Of a DNA stretch of 64,000 bases, positions 50,401 through 62,937 are shown one piece after another. Origin of the DNA: Progne subis subis (taxonomy: Eukaryota; Chordata; Aves; Passeriformes; Hirundinidae); the NCBI GenBank assembly GCA_022316685.1, contig JAKJHU010000076.1:2366001-2430000 (forward strand). The letters are read 5' to 3'. The position numbers and the translations under genes were made by a program. The notes under the pieces are model-generated. The model ran no database searches. It had not been told where the DNA came from and worked only from the letters and a program-made list of their open reading frames with translations. Positions within the stretch are counted from its first letter, which is position 1. The number at the start of each line of letters is the position of its first letter.

Positions 50401-53179
50401 AGTGGTTCACAGAGTAAATGGAAATTGCACATTAGAATACCAAAACCCAGAATAACTGGGGAATAGTGCTTTGCAGACAGCCTGCAAAAAATAGTTGATC
50501 GAGCTGATAAAGCAAAGATCAACATGTGATAGAGCTGAGGAGGAAACAGGTTTAAAAGACAGTGCAGACTAGTAGAGCGGAGGGGATAGCCTATCACAGG
50601 TGCTTTATGCACTTGGAATCACACATTCATACATCAGATGTGAAATGCAGCTAAAGCAGTGCTGCTTGTGATGAGATGCTGCTGAAGTGCATTTCTGAGT
50701 GTGCTATGCTTATATTACACAATGGCTTTACCTCTACATACAAGCATTGCAGCTGCAGAAGGGGAAATAAAAGAAGCTTCTTTCTGAGCAGCTGGAATAA
50801 TACTTTTTAAGTGTACCGATGCCTCTTTGATAGGTCCTTGTGAGGCAGCTGAGAAATGATGTCAGAGCTGAAGATACTTCCTTGTAAACTGCAGAATTTC
50901 ATCACTAAGTCTATCAATCAAAGTTCCATTTGTTATCCATCCTACACGTGTAGTAATCCTTATTACCAGAGGTGGGTGGCTGCCACACTCCTACCTCACA
51001 GCTAATCCTTGTTATAAAGAACCACGACAGCTATTTACACACAATTGATCCCCTTACCAGAAGAGATGCACCCTTATTCACCATGCCCTCGAAGATCTTC
51101 ATCTTATTTGACTAAAAGGACTAAAAGAGGTGAAGGACTGAGTACCCTAAGAGAACGGAAGGCAGTAGAATTAAGGGTTGTTTGCAGGAATGATTTTCAC
51201 AAGTTTTAGCTGAATGCACCACTATCAATATAAGGAAGATGAGCGGGGGTTTTTTTCCCCCATTTTGAATATTCTTTAAATACTCTTAGACAAAAATCTC
51301 AGTTAAACCAGTGCAAATTCTTTACGCAGCACATACTTCATATAGCAGGAGGTATGAAACAAGATCCAAAACTGGCCATATTTTTAAATTAAACTTTTCT
51401 GTGTGGCAAAAAGTTGATTAAACCCAAAGAACACAACATGAAGTAGAAATACAGCAGATTCAGAGGAAATACTAGGAATCTACCATAGTATTGTTCTGTT
51501 TGAGGTTGCTAAGAGCAACAAAGAGAAAATCTAAGAACTACAGTGTTCATGGTAATGCAAATTAAAAATAATAGCCACACCCCGTAATTGAATGGATGGC
51601 CTCTCCCTACTGAAGCTAAAAGATCACTTCACATCAGCAGTAAAGAGCTTGTGACTCACTAAAGTATCATCATTACCTTCAGAAAGGAGTGGAAGCACCT
51701 CTAGCAGCATAGCATGCTCTTTACCATCTTCTAATTCTTCTAGAGATGCAGTGCTAAGCCAGTCCTGTGACATACCTCTAATCTGTTTCTCATTTCTCAA
51801 AGCATGGTTTTAATAACAGCAATACATGATTCTAGATGCAAAAAGGACACATGTAGTTACACATGGTCCAATTTGCTCCCTTTTACAAGTGTCCTCCCTT
51901 TGGTATTGTTAGGTATGGGGTATTCAGCACCAAAACAATATTAGCTTGCTCAATTTCATCTTTCGGCTCTATTCCACCTTCTAAGAGATCCATCAACTAA
52001 TTAAATTAATTGAAAATGAAAGCATGATACTGTGGTTGCATCCTTGATTCATTCCTTATGGTTAAATCTACTTCATCTACTCCAAGCAATTTTCCTTCAG
52101 TCTTTGTATTCTTCAGAGAAGTCAAGTGCAAATAAACAGTATTTTCAAGTTTTTAAGTAGACAGAGCTTTCTGAGGGATGACACTCTCACTCTTGGAGCA
52201 GGAAACAACACATCCCAAATACCATGATGGTTGTAGGTAAATCTGACATTGATAGGTAATTAGACCGACATGAGATTGACCAGCATCTACTGGACACATG
52301 ACTACCTCACCACTATAGTCCCCTAACTCTTTTTTAACATACACCTTTGTGAAAAGCTTATCAGTTAATTATTTAAATTCTTTTCTTGTGAATGCCTAAC
52401 AGTTATTTGAAGTGACTCTAGTAGTTGATTTTCCCTGTTCAGTATTCAGAACATTAAAATTTCTGTTTCATGATTTGTTCATTAATGGCACTATAATAAC
52501 TCAGCACCTCATCAGCTGCTCTAAACAAGCATTTTTTTAAACTAAATAATAAATAATTCAACAATATTTATAATTAATAAAGTAGAGAGCAGAAAGATCA
52601 ATTGTTGTGTATGCTCTATGAAAAGGGCATTCCATTAAGGCATCAACGGTGCTGCTGGCTGGAATGCTAAGAGAGAAGAACTGTGTATTGGTGGAAATGT
52701 AATGCCTTCAATCCAGTCTTCTCTTGTACGAGATTTTGCCTCAGTTTTTTACATTATTTATACTGATTCAAACCTATATTTCTACTTGATCTTGCCAGCT
52801 TGCATTTCAACTCAACCTCAGTCTAGCCTTCCAGCCAGCTTGGACACAATGTTTAGCCTTCTTGCAGAACTCTGGGCAAAAGGTTTCTGGACTGTCTAAT
52901 TAAATGTTAGTATGTCTGAAATGCAGCTCCCCAACTCCCCCCCTCCAAATCTTTCCTTTTACTATCACTGAACACGTCTTTCTATGTTCCTTCCTATTAC
53001 TTATAGGATTGTAACAATCAGAAGAAAGTGTTGCTTCTATTCTTGCTGGCTATGCCTAAGTTGGGCTGCTTCCCCTCTATACTTCCTTTGGAAGTACTCT
53101 CCCAGCTTCGCTATGGACTACTATTAAAATTGCCTTTCCTGTTCAGTTAATACAATCCCTCTCTTCCAGTTTCCTATCA

Positions 53180-53182
<3 letters not shown>

Positions 53183-53211
<29 letters not shown>
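53183..53211 (+). repeat. Poly-T run (29)
   Basis: Twenty-nine T follow CCTATCACTC and precede AATGAGTAA. The Lys-rich minus-strand frame over it is an artefact. Confidence 0.95.
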
Positions 53212-53214
<3 letters not shown>

Positions 53215-53508
53215 GAGTAATATATAACAGTTTTCCAATAGACTGCAACACAACATGCAGTAATTCAGGCAAGAAGAGAAGAAAATTCCTTTAACCGAAT
53301 TCAGAGAGATGATGATATGACTTTCAGGCACAGATGTACTGGGATAACAAAAGTAATATATTTTATCTTGACAATCAAGTTTTGATGACAACATGTGGGC
53401 AAGTAGGTCAGGTGAAGCAGCATTACAATGCCTGTAGCTTACATTTCCTTTCCCTTACATTTCTCTCCTTTTCCATCTTTCCGTCCTCTGCAGCTAACGC
53501 AGAAGGAA

Positions 53509-53540
53509 AAAAAAAAACCAACAATAAAACCAACAAAACC
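53509..53540 (+). repeat. Short A-run with CCAACAATAAAACC tail
   Basis: An A run leads into CCAACAATAAAACCAACAAA, the same pattern as the longer A/C-rich blocks in this window. Confidence 0.8.
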
Positions 53541-54399
53541 TGATGGACTTTTCTTGATGCATTCCTGAAAGGATTAAGTAATTAAACTTGAGAAGAAGAG
53601 AATAGCATTTTTCCAATTATCTTTTTAAGACATTTTTCTGTTTTTCAAAAACTTGAAAACATCCTCAGAAGCTAAGATATGATTCCAATGCATGGGAAAT
53701 CATGTGCCATCAGTCACTGCCACGGATTTTCTTTTGTTCTTGATTCTCCTGACTGATTGCACTAGACTTAACCTATTAAATATTTAATTGCTGTCTTTCT
53801 TGGCCTCTGTACAGCTGTAACTCACCTTGAAGCAACCTAATTTTGTAATATGGTAAGATTAAGTCCCTGCGACTGTTCATTTTCACTCATTTATCACTTT
53901 TCAAAATGATGCAGTCTAAAAGCATTTTTTAAAGGAAGAACCAGTGGTTCCATTTGCACCTCCTATTCTTCCTTTAAAAAAAAAACACAGGATGATGGCT
54001 GCTGTATTCTTCCCAGCCGACATCAGCACAAACAAAAACACAGCGCATTTTATTACAATTAACGAAAGACAAAAAAGGACAAACTCATGCAATAATCCAT
54101 ATCCTCTCATAACAGCATAAAATATTTTAGATTATATATTTTTGCCAGGCCTTTAAGAGCAGAGCAAAAGAGAAAAAAATGAGAATCTCTTAGGATGTCT
54201 CCCTAAGAGCAATTGATGGAAGGATGCCAGCAACTTCTACACAAAAGAAAACCACAAATGGTCACATAATAATTGCATTAGAGGCAACAGTCTCTTCAAA
54301 GTACCTTGATTAGCATCTGTTCTGATCCCAGTACTGAAATATCCACAGCCTGAAGACATTACCAGCTGTCACCAGCACACTTCTGAGAAAAAGTCTCAG

Positions 54400-55272
54400 A
54401 GGCGTTCAACCTGCTTCTTAGTCTCCTGAAAGGTAACATCACCTGCTTCACGGATCAAGGGGAAGCAGCAGACACAGTTTTTTTCCCTGGGATTTAGTGT
54501 AAGATTTTTGATACCATACCTCACAGCACCATTCCAGACCAGTTGCCCAGCTGTGGTTAGGAACTGACTGAAGGACAGAGCTCAAAGGGCTGTGGTGGAT
54601 GGGGCTAGATCTGCCTGGCAACTGGTCACCAGAGCTGCTCCTCAGGATTCAGTTCTATGGACAATCTGTTTATCTGTTCAATATATTTATCAGCAATCTG
54701 GATGCAGGAGTTGAATGCAGTATTAACAAGTCTGCTCTCAGAAACAAACTAGAATGAGTTGTTGACTCTTTTGAGGGACAAGAAGCCTTGCAGAGGGCTC
54801 TAGATAGATTTAAGAACTGGACAATCTTTAATGGTATGAAACTGGACAAGTCCAAATACTGGATCTCACACCTAGGATGGAGAAAGGCCAGGCACAAGTA
54901 TAACTTGAGAGAGGAGTGGCTGGAGATCAGCCCTGCAGAAAGGGATCTGGTGTGCTGGTGGGCAGCAGCTCAGTGTCAGTCAACTGTGTGCTCTGACAGT
55001 CGACACAGCAAACCACATCCTGGGATGCATAAAAAGCAGCACAAACAGCCAGGCAAAAGAAGTGGTTGTCCTGCTCTATTCAGTGTTTGCATGGTCCCAC
55101 CTCAGTACTGTGCCCCACAACTTGAGAAAGGATGTTAAGGCCTTTGAAAGTGCCCAGAGGAGGGAGGAAACCAAGCTGGTGAAAGGGTTGGAAGGCGTGT
55201 CAGGAAGTGGCCAGACAGTTGGATTAGGTGATTGTTGTAGGTCTCTTCCAACTGAAAATATTCTAGCCCATT
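54400..55272 (+). mobile_element. CR1 LINE, 3' part with decayed reverse-transcriptase region
   Basis: The order GGTAACATCACCTGCTTCAC, CTGTTCAATATATTTATCAG, AATCTGGATGCAGGAGTTGA, CTTGCAGAGGGCTCTAGATA, CCTGCAGAAAGGGATCTGG, CCTGGGATGCATAAAAAGCA, GAGAAAGGATGTTAAGG, GGTCTCTTCCAACTGAA and ATATTCTAG follows the CR1 ORF2 C-terminal half and 3' end. In an intact CR1, ORF2 encodes endonuclease and reverse transcriptase; here only the region downstream of the catalytic core survives, broken by stops and indels. The body jumps from about GGTGAAAGGGTTGGAAGG straight to the terminal segment, so several hundred bases are deleted internally. The open frames at 54788-55138 and 55062-55346 are remnants, not genes. 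The copy is antisense to NRXN3; the 5' boundary is approximate. Confidence 0.92.
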
Positions 55273-56261
55273 CTAACTGGCATGGAAACTTGGAGGAGAA
55301 CAGCTTAATTGCAATATTTGCCTTGCCCATTCTACAATTTCTCTGAATCTGCAGTTCTGACTGCAGGCACTCAACTTGTCACTACCTCACATAAAGAATC
55401 ACTTTCTCAAAGTTAATGTGACTCAGGTTTAGTGAAAGTACTTTCTTAAGGGCTTGGAGACTAGTTGCAAGAAAGTGTAAACCAGAGCTTCAAGACTCAA
55501 GCAAGACTGAGTTACCTTCCTGTTGAGATTACTCGAAGACAGATAAATGACTACAATAATGGAAATAATTACAGTGTTTTGGTATTGTCCCCAATACCAG
55601 CAGAAGTGAGAGGACTATGAAATTAAAAGCTTCAGGCTTTGTATTTTGCCTCATAAAAAGGGTAAAAAATCCCTTAATCATCTCCAAGCACCACTATTGT
55701 ATCTCACAAATATGCCAAGAAAGCTGGCATTAACTGTTATTTCTTTGTATTTATGGCATAATTGTCATTCTGCACAACTATTCTTTCTTTTTTTCTTTCC
55801 AGTTTCATTCACCATTAAATCTCCAATCCTAATTCACAAGATACCAATCCATGGACAAATGACAAACTGGCAGCCAAATCATTGGTAAAGAATCAGCTGT
55901 AAAACTAGTTATCTTTAAACTTTTAACAGCATGGAGAAGTGTCTAAAACTCTTATATCAGTACTTACTGGTCTTTTGTTTATTCAATTTTCCTTTACAAC
56001 CTGAGGAAAGTACCTCATCATGGTTGTGTCATAGAAATCTCTCCTTTGCAACTCTTCTTTCATTTTGTCACAGTTGCAGTGGGCATCTGCATTTTTCTTA
56101 TCTTTGCCATACCTACATTACATTTTAAAAGGCTTCAGGCTGTAAGAGAGCTGATTCATTGGCAAAACCTTGTCTATCGCTTACCTTCTTTACAGGAATA
56201 CGTACCTTTCAATAATATTTTGAAACAAATGGTAAGCGATATAAATTACTTCATCCATGAG

Positions 56262-56279
56262 AAAAAAAAAAAAAAAAAA
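56262..56279 (+). repeat. Poly-A run (18)
   Basis: Eighteen A lie between CATCCATGAG and TGGATCAAGG. No associated element was recognised. Confidence 0.92.
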
Positions 56280-58552
56280 TGGATCAAGGCAGCTACATAG
56301 TAGTTATAGTTGATAGTTTTTCTTTAAAGTAGATTTTTGAATTCTTTTCAGGACAGTGTGAAAACAGATGGGAACTGTATTTCCTAGTCAAGTGCTGACA
56401 ACTCCTGAGTGTTCTAAGAGATGCTTATTGGAAATTCTGGGAGCAGAACATGCCATGCAATCTAACTCCTGCTCCTGAGATATAGGATCTCTTCCCAAAG
56501 AGAAACCTCTGTGACACTTGGTTTTTGTTTGGTTTTCCCTACTCCCTTCTTCCTTTGGCATTTTTGAATAAAATTTTATCAAATTCTAAACACTGGGCTG
56601 AAATAACAAGAATATTCCCATTGTTTATGTACATGGCTCAATCCCTTCTACTGGCTGTAGCAAGAACAGCCCTGTCTCGTTCTGTGCACTGCTTAAAAAT
56701 GGAGCACAATCTCCTTTTGATCAGAGGCTGACATCTTTGGTGTGAAAGCATCAGCGATAACTGAGGGACATTACATAACAATATGGCAACACGGTGGTGA
56801 CTGCATATTACTAAGATGATCCTTATTGTGGGCTGATTGCATCTTTCCACACATTAAAGTAACAAACAAATTCAATTTCATAGCAGCAAGTTTGCACATT
56901 TATGAAATAAAGGGTTGGTACTAATATCCTAAGTAAAAACCATTCAGAAGTGCACTATATTTACAGCAGTGTACATCCACTCTCAGCATCCACTTCTCAG
57001 CATATAATCAGTATAAATTTCTTGCAACAGTGAACATGGCTTCCAATCCCATCCCAATACATCCAGCTTGCAGTGTGATGGATGGGAACCATTGAGGAGC
57101 AGTTGTTTCACAGCACAGTGATAGGCCCAATGTTCACATAAGTAAATATCACCTAGAGATTTCTATGACTTGGCTAGATAAATCTGAGTCAACCTGCTTC
57201 AGTGCTGGTGACAGTCCTCATCCGACTTGGTTTGACTCAAGTCTTCCATAGTTTCAACTACTCTATTTCATTATTTCTTTTGAGTTCAAAGGATTCCATA
57301 ACCCATTATAACATATTATAACTAGAAACAATTTTATCATATCAAAGGAGGCTTCTTTTTTTGACTAATTGCTGCATCCCACCAAAACATCACAACACTA
57401 CAGCAGATTTATGGCAGGAATCCAGCCTTAGACAGAAGTGAAACAGTATTTTTAGGAATGGATAAATTTTGCTTGCTTCCAAATATGTTGTTTCTTGTCT
57501 ACGGATAAGACATCTTTTCATAGGCTTAAGTAGTAAGGATCTCTGCTCATTTTTACTGTTTAAAATAATAATACCCTTTTATTGTGCTATAAGAGAATGT
57601 TATGTACACTATTTTATCAGAAGGAAAGAAAAGTACACACTGGAGTCAAAGCAATCATGGCAGTGCCACAGTGGCTGTGAATGGAAAAATATGAATATAC
57701 TGACTCTTTTCAGTGCTGGTTAGCTCTTCAGAGTAGCTGTTACTTGTGACAGTAATGTCAAAAAGACCAAGTAGAAGATCTAAGTTTCCTCCTTTTGTTT
57801 GGCCATTGCCAGTATCTGCCAATTTATTTCACACCCCATTCCCAACCAATTATCACCTCCTCTTGTCCTTACATAATGGCAGGGATGGGATACTTCACGC
57901 TTCATTTACAGTTCTGGGGCCTTACTGGCAAACACAAATGACATGGTCCTTATTAAGACTTTGTCCTGGACAAAATTATTCAGCTGCAACACACAGATGC
58001 AGGTAGAGCCACAGGATACAATGCCAGAGACTTCCATAATGAAATCCCAACAATATATCATAGAAATTCTATGCAACTGGTCACCCTTGCTATTTAATAT
58101 AACATTTCATGGAGATAAGAGAAGCAATTAGACTGTTAAAAATTGTGTTAACATCCCTCACAATTCAATATTGAACACCAGCACTACATCAGCACTACAA
58201 TATGTATTAAGACCGATAACCAATTTTGTGTGCACTTCCTGTAATAAGGCAGAAAAGAAAAAAAAAAAAGCGATTGGAGGTGAAAGTGTTATGGGATTAT
58301 TTACTGAAACAAAACTGTTTCACCAGTTTGACCAGCTATATCAACCCTTTATTCGGTATCAAAAAATAGTTCCAGTTTTGATAGAATACTATAGGCATAT
58401 TCACAGACAACATAATTAATTGCTCTAATTACTATATATTTTGAGACTGAAAAAATATATTCTAGTAGTTATTCCAGCAAAGCTCTCAGGACAGGGACTT
58501 TGGACATTACAGAATGCATGAGAATGTTTTATGAAATTGAGTTGAGAGGGCT

Positions 58553-58571
58553 AAAAAAAAAAAAAAAAAAA
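58553..58571 (+). repeat. Poly-A run (19)
   Basis: Nineteen A follow GAGAGGGCT and precede CCAGGCAAGC. No associated element was recognised. Confidence 0.92.
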
Positions 58572-59568
58572 CCAGGCAAGCACAGTTAAGATATTTGCAG
58601 CCTCTAGCTCCAAATTATACAACATCCTTTATACAACATTCCTAATTAGGTCACACCAAACAAAAAGCCTTGACCTGGACACTGCATCAATAAATATACA
58701 ACATCTGAATAACAGAAGCGCCAACAGGAACAACAGAACAACCAAAGTTGATAATAATATTCACAAGGAAACATAAACTCAAAGCCTTTCAAGCAGCAAT
58801 GCCTAGATGCAATAGTAGATTGAAAGTATACATCCTGCAAATCACAAAGATTCTTAATAGTGAATGGTTTTGAAATAGCATATGTAGTACAAGCAGTGGA
58901 ACTTTCACTTAAGCATTTTAAAATAAGGTAAGCAAAAGATAAGTAGAATAAAAATGCTTCTAAATTATTAATTTCTTTTGCAAGAGGAAGATGGAAAATC
59001 TAAGAGTAATTTCTGGAGAATCTAGAAAACAACAGAAGAAACAATTTGCTTAAGATTTGCCCAAGATGTTTGTGGCAGTTTTGGACATAAAGATGATGAA
59101 AGGAGAGGGTGAGGAAGGAAGGATTGAGGTCCCTAGTGAAGGCAAGATACTCAGGCAGAGAAACACATCTGTGAAAGGTTACCTATGGCCACCCTGTCCT
59201 TTAAAACTTTCTAAACATCTCTGCATTACTTGGTCTTTCTGTTTACACTCATAAATGCAGTCCTGCAGCTAGATCTTGTATACACACTTACTGTGGCTTG
59301 CGCTGGAGCAAAATATTTACTCCAAACAGCTTCCACCTGAAATAAATATGAGCAACTTTGAAAGTTGAAAGTTTCATTTAGAGACACAAACAGTCCTATC
59401 AGATTATGTGCCTCAATTTGCAAAGAATATAAGAATGCCATTAAAACTGGCTGTAGGACAGCTAACTCGTGATTTCGTAAATACCATAAATACAGCCACA
59501 GGACAACGAAGCATGAGAGGGTACACACACATGGTTTTTTAAGATCTGTTCATGCCTATTGCCACCAG

Positions 59569-59709
59569 AAAAAAACCCAACAAAACAAAACAAAAAAAAC
59601 CCACCCACAACATCAAAAACCCACAAAAAAACCCAACAACACCAAAACCCCCACAAATAACAAAACAAACAAACAACAAAACAACAACAACAACTCTTCC
59701 CCCCACAAA
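59569..59709 (+). repeat. A/C-rich low-complexity block
   Basis: AAAAAAACCCAAC, CAAAACAAAACAAAA, CCCACCCACAAC, CCAAAACCCCCAC and (CAA)n units run for about 140 bases to TTCCCCCCACAAAAC. The Cys/Phe/Val-rich minus-strand frames over it are artefacts. Confidence 0.92.
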
Positions 59710-62280
59710 ACATTAGGGTTTTTCCTGGAAGATTTCTTTTTCAAACAACAATTAAAAGTAACTTCTTGTAGTATTTCTGTTGATGAACAGTGTTGGATGC
59801 ATGTTACTATAAACATATTTACCTTGCTCCCAGGAAAGGTGCACACAAGCATTAGTAAGAAAATTTAGCCCTGGTGTGACAGCTATATCGATTCATTACA
59901 ATAAGTACAGTCACAGTTCCTATTTCATCACTTGAAGGCCACTCTGTTCTGAGGAAAGTGCAAGAAAAGAACAGTTATCCCTTCCTTGGGAATGCCAGTT
60001 TCTAACTCAACTCTAGATTTTAAGTGAAGTCACCTCTTCTCATGGTCATCTCAGACCTCGGCGAACATAAATAAATAATTAGGAGAATTGTCAAAAAAAG
60101 GTAACATTTGTGGTAACAATTTTCTAAACACACTGCATACATTCTGTTGCTGGCCTCAGTCCATGTAGGTCTCCTGCACGCACTGCACACAGCCAGACCC
60201 TGAAGGAGTTCAGTGTCACTAACAATAAAACCAAAGCCAGAAAGGAGAACTGGGAATCAGCAACACATTAAACATCACAGACTTTTCATCCTTAACTGGG
60301 GCTTTGCATCATTCCCACAGTGGATAAGTTGATACTGACTTTACAAGTCTAGGAGTTGGGACTGTTACTGTGCTATGGAATTGCTATTTTTGAATTATAT
60401 CCATTATTGAATGGATAATAGGAATGGATAAAGGAGCTCACTGAAACCTCAGAGGTGACTTTCTCAAATGTCATTTACCCTGGTAATTTTGTTTTTCTGT
60501 TTAATACTTCTTTAGGTGGGCTTTGTAATGCCCACAAAAGTTTAAAATTATTGGCCTTCACCCAAGGTGAGTGTCAAATTCTCAGAGCTTTCCTGTTCTT
60601 ATGTACTAGGAACAAAAGAATGCAACTGTTGATCTCAGTGATTCTGTTTCAGGAATAAGCTCTTTCAGGGATGTCTGTGTACATTTTTGTGGTTTAGTGA
60701 TTAAATAATGTTTACTGACAAAAGTTTAATAGAAGTGTAGCAATGTCTTGTATTTACAGATCATCTTTTGTTAAACATCTCAAAGCACTCTATGAATACT
60801 TGTGACACGAGCCTCTTAATTGGATTTTGAAGGAGGGAGAAAGTCTATTTTGCAGAAAGAAAACTTCAGCACAGTAAAAGAAGAAGAAAAAAAAAGACCT
60901 TTCCAGGCAATATGTTCAAAACTATAAACAGATCTTATAATTCTAAATCTTGTGTTTAATTACCAGCCCACTTTTCACTTCTGCATAAAACAGTTACAAT
61001 TCTGTGTCACCTCTTCTTGGAAAGGTTGCATAGCAGTAATTCAACCAAGTAGCACTGCAGCATTATAACATCGATTGCTTAACCTTTCACTTTTCCCTGA
61101 CTGCCACAGACTCATACATAATCTGCTGATGTCTCTTTCTGCCTTTTGGCCTCCTACTTGACAAGCTGGTATAACCTGTGATTTTTAGTAGATAGACTTA
61201 CAAGAAAAAAATGGGAGGGATCAAATATTCACACACATATTTAACTAGCCTTCAACGTGACTTCTTCATGGAGAGCAAGGAAGTTCATAAACATCAAAAA
61301 GAACTAAAGCCTCAATATAGATCCATATTCTTAATTTACTGCTGCCATTGACAGGAAAGCTGCTGTAGTGAGGGCCGAGCCCTGCACTTATGGGTCAGAA
61401 CAGAATGTCAGAAGTTAGAAATGAGCAGATATACGCAGTCCATTATTCTAAAAGACCAAGTCACATCATTTCCCCAGCTCATTGCTTTTTCACAGCTTAA
61501 CATCTTAAAGGTTCCAATAACTCTACATCTCATATCACATCTCTCAAGAGCTATTCAAATTTACAAATGCGAAGCTAAAGCCAGAGAGCAGATAGCTGCA
61601 ACAGATACCCAGAAGAACATGCAGCAAAACAGTGGCAAAAATGAGTCAGTTCAGGAATGCTTGTCCACACTCCTTGAACCTCAGCCCATTTAATCTCAGT
61701 GCATTCCTCAAGATCAAAAGGAGCAGAACAAATGTACTATACTAGGTTGCTGAAATAAACATTAATAATGAGACTTTTAAGTGAAAACTCCAGCTCTTGA
61801 TGAATACATGTCTTATTTCTAAGCTGATCTAAAGGACAGATCAATGCCAAAAACTTTTCTGTGTTAAAGCACCTGTTTAGTTCCCATTGCATTCTGGTAG
61901 CATATAAACTTACCACTAATCACTTTTTGCATTCGAAGTAAATTTGAAGAATGACTAGAACAGAGATTTGCCTAATGTTTGCAGATGTAGGATTCACTGC
62001 TTAGAAATATCTTGGATAATTTTCAAACCACTTCTCCTCCTCCCCTTTCATTTAGTCTTCGTTCATTACTTCCTTTTTCCCCCATATTCCTTCAGTTTTC
62101 ATTCCCTCACTACAAGCACCTTGGTTTTGACTAGCTGCTGATGAGGGAGAGAATATGTCTCTGCATTTCAGCAATTTCTCTTCAGGTAACAAAAAGATAT
62201 TTGCTAATTTCTCTCGAGTCGATCTTGGAGATTTTCCAAGGCTCAAACAAATATTTCTTTACTTCTAGAACATCCAACTA

Positions 62281-62937
62281 TTAAAAAAGTTTCAGCTTAT
62301 AGTTCAGAACATTTTTATTACCCAACTTAGGCAATTCTTCCATCAGTTGGCGTGATCCGCCAGTGAGAACTCCAGAGCATGTTTTTCCTGCATACCTCTT
62401 GTTCCAAGGTTTGGTGTAATAACTGGCATCCTTTCCTTCTCTTTCATGCCTGGCAGCAATGGAACAGTGCACACATGGTCGCCTTTCCCCCACCATCACA
62501 GTCCACCTGCACAGAACAAGGCTACTGCCGTGCACGGCTGAGGACACAAACACACCGAGACCAGCCCTAAGAGAACAGGGCCAGGGTGGGCACTGCTGTA
62601 AGCAGGGGACTGTTCTCAGAGCAATGTGAAAGCAAGCAGCCAAGCCAGCTGCTCCCTGAAGCATCCTCCAGGCCACAGCTGCTTCCACGCATGTACTCAG
62701 GATGCTGATTTTCCAACGCTGCTTGAGCACAAACACGTCACTGATGTCTGTTCTATATTTTCCTGTCCTCAGCTTGCTGAAGTCACACATGGCATTCAGG
62801 ACGCCAGCTGGATATTTCCTACTGACTTCAGTTGGATTTGAATTGTGCCCCTGCTGAGTGGTACTGTGGTGACAGCCTTTGGAAGAGCAATGACAGAATA
62901 CCTTTTGGCTGAGATGCTGAAACATCACGTATGACAT
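62281..62937 (-). CDS. Unrecognised 218-codon open reading frame (candidate only)
   Basis: This is the longest open frame in the window, beginning at an ATG (MSYVMFQHLSQKVFCHCSSK) and ending ...LPKLGNKNVLNYKLKLF. I do not recognise any domain, and see no signal peptide, zinc-finger spacing or repeat. The patch is GC-richer than its surroundings and has roughly a dozen CpG, which lowers stop-codon density and makes a chance frame more likely; the opposite strand also carries 63- and 71-codon frames. It has the same orientation as NRXN3. It could be a chance frame in an old element, an exon of a non-coding RNA, or a lineage-specific gene. No promoter or polyadenylation signal was tied to it. 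Confidence 0.15.
   Translation of the reverse strand: MSYVMFQHLSQKVFCHCSSKGCHHSTTQQGHNSNPTEVSRKYPAGVLNAMCDFSKLRTGKYRTDISDVFVLKQRWKISILSTCVEAAVAWRMLQGAAGLAACFHIALRTVPCLQQCPPWPCSLRAGLGVFVSSAVHGSSLVLCRWTVMVGERRPCVHCSIAARHEREGKDASYYTKPWNKRYAGKTCSGVLTGGSRQLMEELPKLGNKNVLNYKLKLF

Larger units (their letters stand above)
41270..54399 (-). other. NRXN3: NRXN3 upstream intron, distal part
   Basis: No exon was found. The region carries poly-A/T runs, an (AT)n tract, a 25-bp near-palindrome at 50374-50398 and AT-rich stretches. A segment at about 42790-43080 has homeodomain-type AT cores (TTAATTAATGAGGG, TTCATGCATAT) and could be a conserved enhancer; that is inference. A GC-richer patch at 48440-48680 matches nothing I recognise. 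Confidence 0.6.

Noticed and set aside
54788..55346. Plus-strand frames of 116 and 94 codons as a gene
   Set aside because: They are remnants of the CR1 reverse-transcriptase region with frame breaks and an internal deletion.
59462..59852. Cys/Phe/Val-rich minus-strand frames
   Set aside because: They overlap the A/C-rich block at 59569-59709; no family resemblance.
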